From positions 1 to 64,000 of the forward strand of contig NW_026060245.1 in NCBI RefSeq assembly GCF_024166365.1: a DNA stretch of 64,000 bases, read 5' to 3'. This document shows, in pieces, positions 25,601 through 37,504 of the stretch (the stretch's first letter is position 1; the number at the start of each line of letters is the position of its first letter). The position numbers and the translations under genes were made by a program. The notes beneath the pieces were generated by a model that saw nothing but the letters and a program-made list of their open reading frames with translations, was not told the origin of the DNA and made no database searches. This DNA comes from Elephas maximus indicus (Eukaryota > Chordata > Mammalia > Proboscidea > Elephantidae).

Positions 25601-28189
25601 CCAGAGTGTCTTCATCACTGAGGGAAAGGGTAAGAGCTTTTCTGGGCATCTTGGCCACACACTCAAAATGGAGCTCGGAACTTACTGGTTGGGCGGGAGG
25701 TGTCCTGAACTGTTGACCATCGAGCTGTTGACAAATAAAGAAAATGATTATCAGCAGAGAGTGAACCCAGATGTAAACCGTGGACTTCAGTTAATAATAA
25801 GGCATCAAGAGTGGTCCACCAATTAGTGTAACAAAGATACCACAGGAATGCAAGATGGTAGCAGGACAGACTTTGTTCAGGTGGAGGGCAAGCACATGGG
25901 AATTCTCTGGGCTTCCTGTACAATTTTTGGGCAAACTGCTCTGAAAAATAAAGTCTATATGGGTATTGGTGATGGCTGCACATAATTCCTGTTATTAAAA
26001 ACCCATTGCCATCGAGTCGATTCTGACTCATAGTGACCCTATAGGGCAGAGTAGAACTCCCGCATAGAGTTTCCAAGCAGAGTTTCCAAACACTATTGGG
26101 TATTTCTACTCTGTCTTATAGGGTCGCTATGAGTCAGAATGAACTCCACAAGAACAGTTTTATTTATTTATTTATCTCTTTTTTAACCCCTTGTCCCTTG
26201 TCTAGTTTCTGGAATACTACAAAACGTGGTGTCTCCGTGTAGTCAGCCTGGCCACCCCTCTCTGGAGAAATCAAATATTATGTCCTTTCAGTGATGTCTG
26301 CACTGTTTAGAGCAATGCTTCCCGCGTTTTAGTCAGGTGAGGAGTCCATAAAGTACACTCAGCCACAGAGATTTCTCCCTGATCCCCTGGGAACTCCACC
26401 CAAGAAAGGCGGGAGGTGGGAGAAAGGGGTTTTAGAAAACCCTGTGCTTGTTGATAGGGTTATTTGCACTATTATTTATTCCTAAGAACAACCTCTCCCT
26501 TTGGATAACATTTTCCAAGTATTTTCACACGTATTTATCTCTCGTGACCCTCTCAGCATCCTCGTGAGGTGAGGATCCAAACCCGTTGCCATCAAGTCAA
26601 TTCTGACTCATAGTGACCCTATAGGACAGAGTAGAAGTGCCCCAGAGCTCTCCACAGTGTGCTCATCACTGAGGGAAAGGGTAAGAGATTTTCTGGGGAT
26701 CTTGGCCACACACTCAAAAGGGAGCTCAGAACCTACTGGTTGGGCGGGTGGTGTCGTGAACTAATGGCCTACTAGCTGTTGCCAAAAAAAAAATGATGAT
26801 CGGTAGAGAGTGAACCCAGATGTAAAGCATGGACTTTAGTTAATAACAAGGCATCAATAGTGGTCCACCAATTACTGTAACAAAGATACCACAGGAATGC
26901 AAGATGGTAGCAGGACAGACTTTGTTCAGGTGGAGGGCAAGCACATGGGAATTCTCTGTGCTTTCTGTACAATTTTTGGGCAAACTGCTCTGAAAAATAA
27001 AGTCCATATCGGTATTGGTGATGGCTGCGCATAATTACTGTTATTAAAAACTCATTGCCATCGAGTCGATTCTGACTCATAGTGACCCTATAGGACAGAG
27101 TAGAACTCCCGCACAGAGTTTCCAAGCAGAGTTTGCAAACACTATTGGGCAGTTCTACTCTGTCCTATAGGGACGCTATGAGTCAGAATCCACTCCACAA
27201 CAACAGTTTTATTTATTTATTTATTTATCGATTTTTTAACCCCTTGTCCCTTCTCTAGTGTCTAGAACACTAGAAACCGTGGTGTCTCTGTGTAGTCAGC
27301 TTGGCCACCCCCTCTCTGGAGAAATCAAATATTATGTCCTTTCAGTGATGTCTGCACTGCTTAGAGCAATGCTTCCCACGTTTTAGTCAGGTGAGGAGTC
27401 CATAAAGTACACTCAGCCACAGAGATTTCTCTGTCACTGCCTGATACCCTGGGAACTCCACCCAAGAAAGGAGGGAGGTGGGAGAAAGGGGTTTTAGAAA
27501 ACCCTGTGCTTGTTGATAGGGTTATTTGCACTATTATTTATTCCTAAGAACAATCTCTCCTTTTGGATAACATTTTCCAAGTATTTTCACACGTATTTAT
27601 CTCTCGTGACCCTCTCAGCAACCTCGTGAGGTGAGGATCCAAACCCATTGCCATCAAGTCAATTCTGACTCATAGCGACCCTATAGGACAGAGTAGAAGT
27701 GCCCCAGAGCTCTCCACAGTGTGCTCATCTCTGACGGAAAGGGTAAGAGCTTTTCTGGGGATCTTGGCCACACACTCAAAAGGGAGCTCAGAACTTACTG
27801 GTTGGGCGGGTGGTGTCCTGAACTGTTGGCCAACCAGCTGTTGACAAATAAAAAAAATGATTATCACCAGAGAGTGAACCCAGATGTAAACCGTGGACTT
27901 TACTTAATAACAAGGCATCAATAGTGGTCCACCAATTAGTGTAACAAAGATACCACAGGAATGCAAGATGGAAGCAGGGAAGACTTTGTTCAGGTGGAGG
28001 GCAAGCACATGGGAATTCTCTGTGCTTCCTGTACAATTTTTGGGCAAACTGCTCTGAAAAATAAAGTCTATATCGGTATTGGTGATGGCTGCACATACTT
28101 ACTGTTATTAAAAACTCATTGCCATCGAGTCGATTCTGACTCATAGTGACCCTATAGGACAGAGTAGAACTCCCGCATAGAGTTTCCAA
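19691..28189. repeat. Higher-order repeat copy 3 (8 monomers)
   Basis: Same order as copy 2 and almost identical to it. It is 4 bp longer because of one extra TTTA in the microsatellite near 25095. A single change (AAAATGGAGC for AAAAGGGAGC) lies near 25669. Confidence 0.95.
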
Positions 28190-31100
28190 GCAGAGTTTGC
28201 AAACACTATTGGGCAGTTCTACTCTGTCCTATAGGGACGCTATGAGTCAGAATCCACTCCACAACAACAGTTTTATTTATTTATTTATTTATCGATTTTT
28301 TAACCCCTTGTCCCTTCTCTAGTGTCTAGAACACTAGAAACCGTGGTGTCTCTGTGTAGTCAGCTTGGCCACCCCCTCTCTGGAGAAATCAAATATTATG
28401 TCCTTTCAGTGATGTCTGCACTGCTTAGAGCAATGCTTCCCAGGTTTTAGTCAGGTGAGGAGTCCATAAAGTACACTCAGCCACAGAGATTTCTCTGTCT
28501 CTGCCTGATACCCTGGGAACTCCAGCCAAGAAAGGAGGGAGGTGGGAGAAAGGGGTTTTAGAAAACGCTGTGCTTGTTCATAGGGTTATTTGCACTATTA
28601 TTTATTCCTAAGAACAATCTCTCCCTTTGGATAACATTTTCCAAGAAGTTTCACACGTATTTATCTCTCGTGACCCTCTCAGCAACCTCGTGAGGTGACG
28701 ATCCAAACCCATTGCCACCTAGTCAATTGTGACTCATAGCGACACTATAAGACAGAGTAGAAGTGCTCCAGAGCTCTCCAGAGTGTCTTCATCACTGAGG
28801 GAAAGGGTAAGAGCTTTTCTGGGCATCTTGGCCACACACTCAAAAGGGAGCTCGGAACTTACTGGTTGGGCGGGAGGTGTCCTGAACTGTTGACCATCGA
28901 GCTGTTGACAAATAAAGAAAATGATTATCAGCAGAGAGTGAACCCAGATGTAAACCGTGGACTTCAGTTAATAATAAGGCATCAAGAGTGGTCCACCAAT
29001 TAGTGTAACAAAGATACCACAGGAATGCAAGATGGTAGCAGGACAGACTTTGTTCAGGTGGAGGGCAAGCACATGGGAATTCTCTGGGCTTCCTGTACAA
29101 TTTTTGGGCAAACTGCTCTGAAAAATAAAGTCTATATGGGTATTGGTGATGGCTGCACATAATTCCTGTTATTAAAAACCCATTGCCATCGAGTCGATTC
29201 TGACTCATAGTGACCCTATAGGGCAGAGTAGAACTCCCGCATAGAGTTTCCAAGCAGAGTTTCCAAACACTATTGGGTATTTCTACTCTGTCTTATAGGG
29301 TCGCTATGAGTCAGAATGAACTCCACAAGAACAGTTTTATTTATTTATTTATCTCTTTTTTAACCCCTTGTCCCTTGTCTAGTTTCTGGAATACTACAAA
29401 ACGTGGTGTCTCCGTGTAGTCAGCCTGGCCACCCCTCTCTGGAGAAATCAAATATTATGTCCTTTCAGTGATGTCTGCACTGTTTAGAGCAATGCTTCCC
29501 GCGTTTTAGTCAGGTGAGGAGTCCATAAAGTACACTCAGCCACAGAGATTTCTCCCTGATCCCCTGAGAACTCCACCCAAGAAAGGCGGGAGGTGGGAGA
29601 AAGGGGTTTTAGAAAACCCTGTGCTTGTTGATAGGGTTATTTGCACTATTATTTATTCCTAAGAACAACCTCTCCCTTTGGATAACATTTTCCAAGTATT
29701 TTCACACGTATTTATCTCTCGTGACCCTCTCAGCATCCTCGTGAGGTGAGGATCCAAACCCGTTGCCATCAAGTCAATTCTGACTCATAGTGACCCTATA
29801 GGACAGAGTAGAAGTGCCCCAGAGCTCTCCACAGTGTGCTCATCACTGAGGGAAAGGGTAAGAGATTTTCTGGGGATCTTGGCCACACACTCAAAAGGGA
29901 GCTCAGAACCTACTGGTTGGGCGGGTGGTGTCGTGAACTAATGGCCTACTAGCTGTTGCCAAAAAAAAAATGATGATCGGTAGAGAGTGAACCCAGATGT
30001 AAAGCATGGACTTTAGTTAATAACAAGGCATCAATAGTGGTCCACCAATTACTGTAACAAAGATACCACAGGAATGCAAGATGGTAGCAGGACAGACTTT
30101 GTTCAGGTGGAGGGCAAGCACATGGGAATTCTCTGTGCTTTCTGTACAATTTTTGGGCAAACTGCTCTGAAAAATAAAGTCCATATCGGTATTGGTGATG
30201 GCTGCGCATAATTACTGTTATTAAAAACTCATTGCCATCGAGTCGATTCTGACTCATAGTGACCCTATAGGACAGAGTAGAACTCCCGCATAGAGTTTCC
30301 AAGCAGAGTTTGCAAACACTATTGGGCAGTTCTACTCTGTCCTATAGGGACGCTATGAGTCAGAATCCACTCCACAACAACAGTTTTATTTATTTATTTA
30401 TTTATCGATTTTTTAACCCCTTGTCCCTTCTCTAGTGTCTAGAACACTAGAAACCGTGGTGTCTCTGTGTAGTCAGCTTGGCCACCCCCTCTCTGGAGAA
30501 ATCAAATATTATGTCCTTTCAGTGATGTCTGCACTGCTTAGAGCAATGCTTCCCACGTTTTAGTCAGGTGAGGAGTCCATAAAGTACACTCAGCCACAGA
30601 GATTTCTCTGTCTCTGCCTGATACCCTGGGAACTCCAGCCAAGAAAGGAGGGAGGTGGGAGAAAGGGGTTTTAGAAAACCCTGTGCTTGTTGATAGGGTT
30701 ATTTGCACTATTATTTATTCCTAAGAACAATCTCTCCTTTTGGATAACATTTTCCAAGTATTTTCACACGTATTTATCTCTCGTGACCCTCTCAGCAACC
30801 TCGTGAGGTGAGGATCCAAACCCATTGCCATCAAGTCAATTCTGACTCATAGCGACCCTATAGGACAGAGTAGAAGTGCCCCAGAGCTCTCCACAGTGTG
30901 CTCATCTCTGACGGAAAGGGTAAGAGCTTTTCTGGGGATCTTGGCCACACACTCAAAAGGGAGCTCAGAACTTACTGGTTGGGCGGGTGGTGTCCTGACC
31001 TGTTGGCCAACCAGCTGTTGACAAATAAAAAAAATGATTATCACCAGAGAGTGAACCCAGATGTAAACCGTGGACTTTACTTAATAACAAGGCATCAATA

Positions 31101-31366
31101 GTGGTCCACCAATTAGTGTAACAAAGATACCACAGGAATGCAAGATGGAAGCAGGGAAGACTTTGTTCAGGTGGAGGGCAAGCACATGGGAATTCTCTGT
31201 GCTTCCTGTACAATTTTTGGGCAAACTGCTCTGAAAAATAAAGTCTATATCGGTATTGGTGATGGCTGCACATACTTACTGTTATTAAAAACTCATTGCC
31301 ATCGAGTCGATTCTGACTCATAGTGACCCTATAGGACAGAGTAGAACTCCCGCATAGAGTTTCCAA
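28190..31366. repeat. Partial higher-order repeat (C, A', B)
   Basis: Three monomers repeat positions 6-8 of the higher-order unit. The last carries CTGACCTGTTGG, a variant otherwise seen only in the final monomer of copy 1 (near 10827), so this block relates to copy 1 rather than to its neighbour. Confidence 0.9.
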
Positions 31367-32899
31367 GCAGAGTTTGCAAACACTATTGGGCAGTTCTACT
31401 CTGTCCTATAGGGACGCTATGAGTCAGAATCCACTCCACAACAACAGTTTTATTTATTTATTTATTTATCGATTTTTTAACCCCTTGTCCCTTCTCTAGT
31501 GTCTAGAACACTAGAAACCGTGGTGTCTCTGTGTAGTCAGCTTGGCCACCCCCTCTCTGGAGAAATCAAATATTATGTCCTTTCAGTGATGTCTGCACTG
31601 CTTAGAGCAATGCTTCCCAGGTTTTAGTCAGGTGAGGAGTCCATAAAGTACACTCAGCCACAGAGATTTCTCTGTCTCTGCCTGATACCCTGGGAACTCC
31701 AGCCAAGAAAGGAGGGAGGTGGGAGAAAGGGGTTTTAGAAAACGCTGTGCTTGTTCATAGGGTTATTTGCACTATTATTTATTCCTAAGAACAATCTCTC
31801 CCTTTGGATAACATTTTCCAAGAAGTTTCACACGTATTTATCTCTCGTGACCCTCTCAGCAACCTCGTGAGGTGACGATCCAAACCCATTGCCACCTAGT
31901 CAATTGTGACTCATAGCGACACTATAAGACAGAGTAGAAGTGCTCCAGAGCTCTCCAGAGTGTCTTCATCACTGAGGGAAAGGGTAAGAGCTTTTCTGGG
32001 CATCTTGGCCACACACTCAAAAGGGAGCTCGGAACTTACTGGTTGGGCGGGAGGTGTCCTGAACTGTTGACCATCGAGCTGTTGACAAATAAAGAAAATG
32101 ATTATCAGCAGAGAGTGAACCCAGATGTAAACCGTGGACTTCAGTTAATAATAAGGCATCAAGAGTGGTCCACCAATTAGTGTAACAAAGATACCACAGG
32201 AATGCAAGATGGTAGCAGGACAGACTTTGTTCAGGTGGAGGGCAAGCACATGGGAATTCTCTGTGCTTCCTGTACAATTTTTGGGCAAACTGCTCTGAAA
32301 AATAAAGTCTATATGGGTATTGGTGATGGCTGCACATAATTCCTGTTATTAAAAACCCATTGCCATCGAGTCGATTCTGACTCATAGTGAACCTATAGGA
32401 CAGAGTAGAACTGCCCCAGAGCTCTCCACAGTGTGCTCATCACTGAGGGAAAGGGTAAGAGCTTTTCTAGGGATCTTGGCCACAGACTCAAAAGGGAACT
32501 CAGAACTGACTGGTTGGGCGGGTGGTGTCGTGAACTGATGGCCTACTAGCTGTTGCCAAAAAAAAAATGATGATCGGTAGAGAGTGAACCCAGATGTAAA
32601 GCATGGACTTTAGTTAATAACAAGGAATCAATAGTGGTCCACCAATTACTGTAACAAAGATACCACAGGAATGCAAGATGGTAGCAGGACAGACTTTGTT
32701 CAGGTGGAGGGCAAGCACATGGGAATTCTCTGTGCTTTCTGTACAATTTTTGGGCAAACTGCTCCGAAAAATAAAGTCTATATCGGTATTGGTGATGGCT
32801 GCACATAATTACTGTTATTAAAAACCCATTGCCATCGAGTCGATTCTGACTCATAGTGACCCTATAGGACAGAGTAGAATTCCCGCATAGAGTTTACGA
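31367..32899. repeat. Fused monomer with internal deletion
   Basis: A C-type monomer passes, inside its SINE tail at about 32385-32412, straight into the second half of an A-type monomer. The expected first half is missing, so the spacing to the next unit is 469 bp. The break lies in the shared 'GGACAGAGTAGAACT' of two SINE tails. Confidence 0.88.
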
Positions 32900-35800
32900 G
32901 CAGAGTTTCCAAACAGTATTTGGCAGTTCTACTCTATCCTAAAGGGTTGCTATAAGTCAGAATCAACTCCACAACAACAGTTTTATTTATTTATTTATTT
33001 ATTTATTTTTTAACCCCTTGTCCCTTCTCTAGTGTCTAGAACACTAGAAAGTGTGGTGTCGCCGTGTAGTCAGCCTGGCCACCCCTCTCTGGAGAAATCA
33101 AATATTATGTCCTTTCAGTGATGTCTGCACTGCTTAGAGCAATGCTTCCCACGTTTCAGTCAGGTGAGGAGTCCATAAAGTACACTCAGCCACAGAGATT
33201 TCTCTGTCTCTGCCTGATCCCCTGGGAACTCCACCCAAGAAAGGCGGGAGGTGGGAGAAAGGGGTTTAAGAAAACGCTGTGCTTGTTGATAGGGTTATTT
33301 GCACTACTATTTATTCCTAAGAACAATCTCTCCTTTTGGATAACATTTTCCAAGAAGTTTCACACGTATTTATCTCTCGTGACCCTCTCAGCATCCTCGT
33401 GAGGTGAGGATGCAAACCCGTTGCCATCAAGTCAATTCTGACTCATAGCGACCCTATAGGACAGAGTAGAAGCGCCCCAGAGCTCTCCGCAGTGTCTTCA
33501 TCACTGAGGGAAAGGGTAAGAGCTTTTCTGGGGATCTTGGCCACACACTCAAAAGGGAGCTCAGAACTTACTGGTTGGGTGGGTGGTGTCTTGAACTGTT
33601 GGCCTACGAGCTGTTGACAAATTAAAAAAATGATTATCACCAGAGAGTGAACCCAGATGTAAACCGTGGATTTCAGTTAATAATAAGGCATCAATAATGG
33701 TCCACCAATTAAAGTAAAAAGGATACCACAGGAATGCAAGATGGTAGCAGGACAGACTTTGTTCAGGTGGAGGGCAAGCACATGGGAATTCTCTGTGCTT
33801 CCTGTACAATTTTTGGACAAACTGCTCTGAAAAATAAAGTCTATATGGGTATTGGGGATGGCTGCACATAATTACTGTTATTAAAAACCCATTGCCATCG
33901 AGTCGATTCTGACTCATAGTGACCCTATAGGACAGAGTAGAACTCTCGCATAGAGTTTCCAAGCAGAGTTTGCAAACACTATTGGGCAGTTCTACTCTGT
34001 CCTATAGGGACGCTATGAGTCAGAATCCAGTCCACAGCAACAGTTTTATTTATTTATTTATTTATCGATTTTTTTAACCCCTTGTCCCTTCTCTAGTGTC
34101 TAGAACACTAGAAACCGTGGTGTCTCTGTGTAGTCAGCTTGGCCACCCCCTCTCTGGAGAAATCAAATATTATGTCCTTTCAGTAATGTCTGCACTGCTT
34201 AGAGCAATGCTTCCCAGGTTTTAGTCAGGTGAGGAGTCCATAAAGTACACTCAGCCACAGAGATTTCTCTGTCTCTGCCTGATACCCTGAGAACTCCACC
34301 CAAGAAAGGAGGGAGGTGGGAGAAAGGGGTTTTAGAAAACGCTGTGCTTGTTCATAGGGTTATTTGCACTATTATTTATTCCTAAGAACAATCTCTCCCT
34401 TTGGATAACATTTTTCAAGAAGTTTCACACGTATTTATCTCTCGTGACCCTCTCAGCAACCTCGTGAGGTGACGATCCAAACCCATTGCCACCTAGTCAA
34501 TTCTGACTCATAGCGACCCTATAAGACAGAGCAGAAGTGCCCCAGAGCTCTCCAGAGTGTCTTCATCACGGAGGAAAAGGGTAAGAGCTTTTCTGAGCAT
34601 TTTGGCCACACACTCAAAAGGGAGCTCGGAACTTACTGGTTGGGCGGGAGGTGTCCTGAACTGTTGACCATCGAGCTGTTGACAAATAAAGAAAATGATT
34701 ATCACCAGAGAGTGAACCCAGATGTAAACCGGGGACTTCAGTTAATAATAAGGCATCAAGAGTGGTCCACCAATTAGTGTAACAAAGATACCACAGGAAT
34801 GCAAGATGGTAGCAGGACAGACTTTGTTCAGGTGGAGGGCAAGCACATGCGAATTCTCTGTGCTTCCTGTACAATTTTTGGTCAAACTGCTCTGAAAAAT
34901 AAAGTCTATATGGGTATTGGTGATGGCTGCACATAATTCCTGTTATTAAAAACCCATTGCCATCGAGTCGATTCTGACTCATAGTGACCCTATAGGACAG
35001 AGTAGAACTCCCGCATAGAGTTTACAAGCAGTTTGCAAACACTATTGGCAGCTCTACTCTGTCCTATAGGGACGCTATGAGTCAGAATCAACTCCACAAC
35101 AACACTTTTATTTATTTATTTATCTCTTTTTTAAACCCTTGTCCCTTCTCTAGCGTCTACAATACTAGAAAACGTGCTGTCTCTGTGTAGTCAACCTGGC
35201 CACCCCCTCTCTGGAGAAATCAAATATTATGTCCTTTCAGTGATGTCTGCACTGCTTAGAGCAATGCTTCCCACGTTTTAGTTAGGTGAGGAGTCCATAA
35301 AGTACACTCAGCCACAGAGATTTCTCTGTCTCTGCCTGGTCCCCTGGGAACTCCACCCAAGAAAGGAGGGAGGTGGGAGAAAGGGGTTTAAGAATACGCT
35401 GTGCTTGTTGATAGGGTCATTTGCACTATTGTTTACTCCTAAGAGCAATCTCTCCCTTTGGATAACATTTTCCAAGTATTTTCACACATATTTATCTCTC
35501 GTGACACTCTCAGCAACCTTGTGAGGTGAGGATGCAAACCCGTTGCCATCAAGTCAATTCTGACTCATAGCGACCCTATAGGACAGAGTAGAAGTGCCCC
35601 AGAGCTCTCCACAGTGTCTTCTTCACTGAGGGAAAGGGTAAGAGATTTTCTGGGGATCTTGGCCACACACTCAAAAGGGAGCTCAGAACTTACTGGTTGG
35701 GCGGGAGGTGTCCTGAACTGTTGGCCAAGGAGCTGTTGACAAATAAAAAAAATGATTATCACCAGAGAGTGAACCCTTATGTAAACCGTGGACTTCAGTT

Positions 35801-35912
35801 AATAATAAGGTATCAATAGTGGTCCACCAATTACTGTAAAACAGATACCACAGGAATGCAAGATGGCAGCAGGGAAGACTTTGTTCAGGTGGAGGGCAAG
35901 CACATGGGAATT
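32900..35912. repeat. Divergent right-edge monomers
   Basis: Two full monomers and one truncated one. They carry many private changes (for example TTTACGAGC, GACAAATTAAAA) that are not shared with the core. The last unit ends at about 35912. Diverged edges around a homogenised core are typical of arrays shaped by unequal exchange. Confidence 0.9.
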
Positions 35913-36975
35913 CCCTCAGACAGCTTTGAAGGGTTAAAAACAATTCTTCCTTGTGTTGAGATGCAATTTCTACTCCCAGGTCCTCATTGTGCCCTCTAGG
36001 AATCAGGGGGGAAACTACCACAAATCAAATGATCATCTCACTGAGTTCTCCAGATAGGGAAAGTGAGCCTCTGAGAGGCTACAGAGTAAGCTTCTAAGGC
36101 ACTATCAGGATTTGATCCAAAGCTGTGTGATTGAAGCTCCCTGTTCTTCCCACGACCCTGACCTACTTCTGGACAGTCACACATGCCATTCCCTTTCCAT
36201 ACTACAGGAAAGCATCCCCATCCTCTCTCTACTTTCTCTCCTTTCTCCCTTCTTCCCTTTGTATCTCTCCCTTCTCTCCTTCTCTCTTTTCTCCCACTCC
36301 ACTTACCTCTCTTCTTCTTCCCTTATCTCTTTCTGTCTCCTACCTCCTCCCTATCTGCCTCTCCCCTCCTCTTTCTCCCTTTCTCTCTCCCTATCTCTTG
36401 AGCCCTCTTCCCTATGGAGTAAGTATTCTCCACTCCTTGCAGCCAGTGTCCCTGGTGATGGAGCTGGCCACAGGGGAACAAAGGTTGCTGGTGGCTGTGA
36501 CTAGCCCAGAGTAAAACAGAGCTGCTGTCATCCTGTTTGTTTCTGTGAAAGGCAGCCTACGGTGAGGAGTAATATCACTAGTCATACAAAGACCTGATAT
36601 TCCTGAGAAACGCTCAGCCAGTCTTCCCATCTGCTTCTCCTCCAAGGCCTGACTTCGGGCAGAATCCTGTGAGTGCCAGACACTTGCAAAATATTTTTTT
36701 CTGTTGCTGAAAGCGCCATCTCACACCTTCTACTTAGTCTTTGCTGACCATGGTGAGGCCAGTACACCAGCCATCAGCCTGTTCTGGATCCTGACCTGTT
36801 TCTGGGCAGCCAGGTTCCACAGTCCACTGCGCTTGGCCCCTTTCAGCACCAAATCACTCTGGGTGACCTACAAGGCTCCTCTAGCTTCTTACTTTACAAC
36901 ACTCAACAGTTGAGACAGCAGAGGCTCTCAGCAACCTGCCTGGTGCTGCCTGAGCTCCCACACAGGGCCACTTAC
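35913..36975 (-). other. Intron between CUB exon and array edge
   Basis: Apart from the polypyrimidine tract, this 1-kb stretch shows no exon with splice signals and no SRCR or CUB similarity. Monomer similarity stops sharply at about 35912, after GGGAATTC. A copy of this stretch is expected left of the window. Confidence 0.55.
36218..36414. repeat. Polypyrimidine tract
   Basis: About 195 bp almost wholly C and T on the plus strand, so purine-rich on the transcribed sense strand. It is a simple-sequence tract capable in principle of triplex formation. The long Ser/Leu/Pro frames here are products of this composition. Confidence 0.85.
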
Positions 36976-37184
36976 TGGTGCTGTCATTAGAAGGACTTGA
37001 GTAGTACTCGGCCTGGAAGCCTTTCCTTGTGACACTGCCATCGCTGATGAAGCGGACAGACATGAAGTTCGACGACGAAGTGAAGGAGCCGCTTACGCCA
37101 TTACAAACCCGAGCAATGAGAGGGGAACTGGGGTAGGGCCCATCAAAGACTTCGATGTAATCATAGTTGCAGCCACTTTCCAGC
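36976..37184 (-). CDS. DMBT1: CUB domain, second-half exon
   Basis: The acceptor TTCCCTGCAG precedes 37184 and the donor GTAAGT follows 36976. The 209-bp exon enters in phase 2 and leaves in phase 1, matching the exon at 39678-39828. Together they give 360 bp, a full CUB of the usual size. It carries the third and fourth CUB cysteines (SGCNYDY and ARVCNG), the acidic YDYIEVFDG motif of calcium-binding CUB domains, and the end motif [16 protein letters not shown], with an N-glycosylation sequon (NDS). The next exon in gene order that I can find is the CUB copy at 1880-2030, beyond the satellite array. Confidence 0.95.
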
Positions 37185-37309
37185 CTGCAGGGAAGAGAGC
37201 ACAGCGGGGCTTCGTGTCAACCACAGTCAGATGCTTAGGGTCAAGTCTCACAGAGGGTCACACCTTTGCTGGCAACTCTGACAAGCTAATAAATGAAGGT
37301 AATAAAACT

Positions 37310-37504
37310 CCCCAAACCAAGCTAGTTGCTGTTGAGTCGATTCTGACTTAGGGCGACCCCATGTGTGCCAAATCTCATAAGGTTTTCAGTAGCTGTGACC
37401 TTTCGGAAGAATATCGCCAGGCCTTTTTTCCAAGGCATCTTTGGGTGGATTTGAACCTCCAACCTTTTGGTCAGGACCCAGGCACTTAACTGCTTACACC
37501 ACCC
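37310..37504 (-). mobile_element. Older tRNA-derived SINE
   Basis: Reverse-oriented SINE: 'GTTGAGTCGATTCTGACTTAGG' region at the left, 'TTTGGTCAGGACCC' and 'TTACACCACC' at the right. It lies in the intron between the two CUB exons. Confidence 0.8.

Larger units (their letters stand above)
2237..35912. repeat. Intronic satellite array, about 1,064-bp monomer, about 32 units
   Basis: Unit ends can be followed by the motif GAGTTTCCAAGCAGAG at 2706, 3763, 4827, 5889, 6953, 8018, 9082, 10131, 11195 and so on. The spacing is 1,062-1,065 bp, or 1,049 bp after one monomer type. Each monomer holds, in order: the 3' part of a forward AfroSINE; a TTTA microsatellite; about 390 bp of former intron; the left part of a MIR; a reverse AfroSINE tail; about 430 bp of further intron; and another reverse AfroSINE tail. 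There is no exon in the array. It lies in the intron between the two CUB copies. Confidence 0.97.

Noticed and set aside
2237-35912. CRISPR-like or bacterial repeat array
   Set aside because: Units are about 1 kb, contain mammalian SINEs and lie in a mammalian gene.
36112-36514. Overlapping Ser/Leu/Pro-rich open frames on the plus strand
   Set aside because: They are products of the polypyrimidine tract, which lacks stop codons in these frames.
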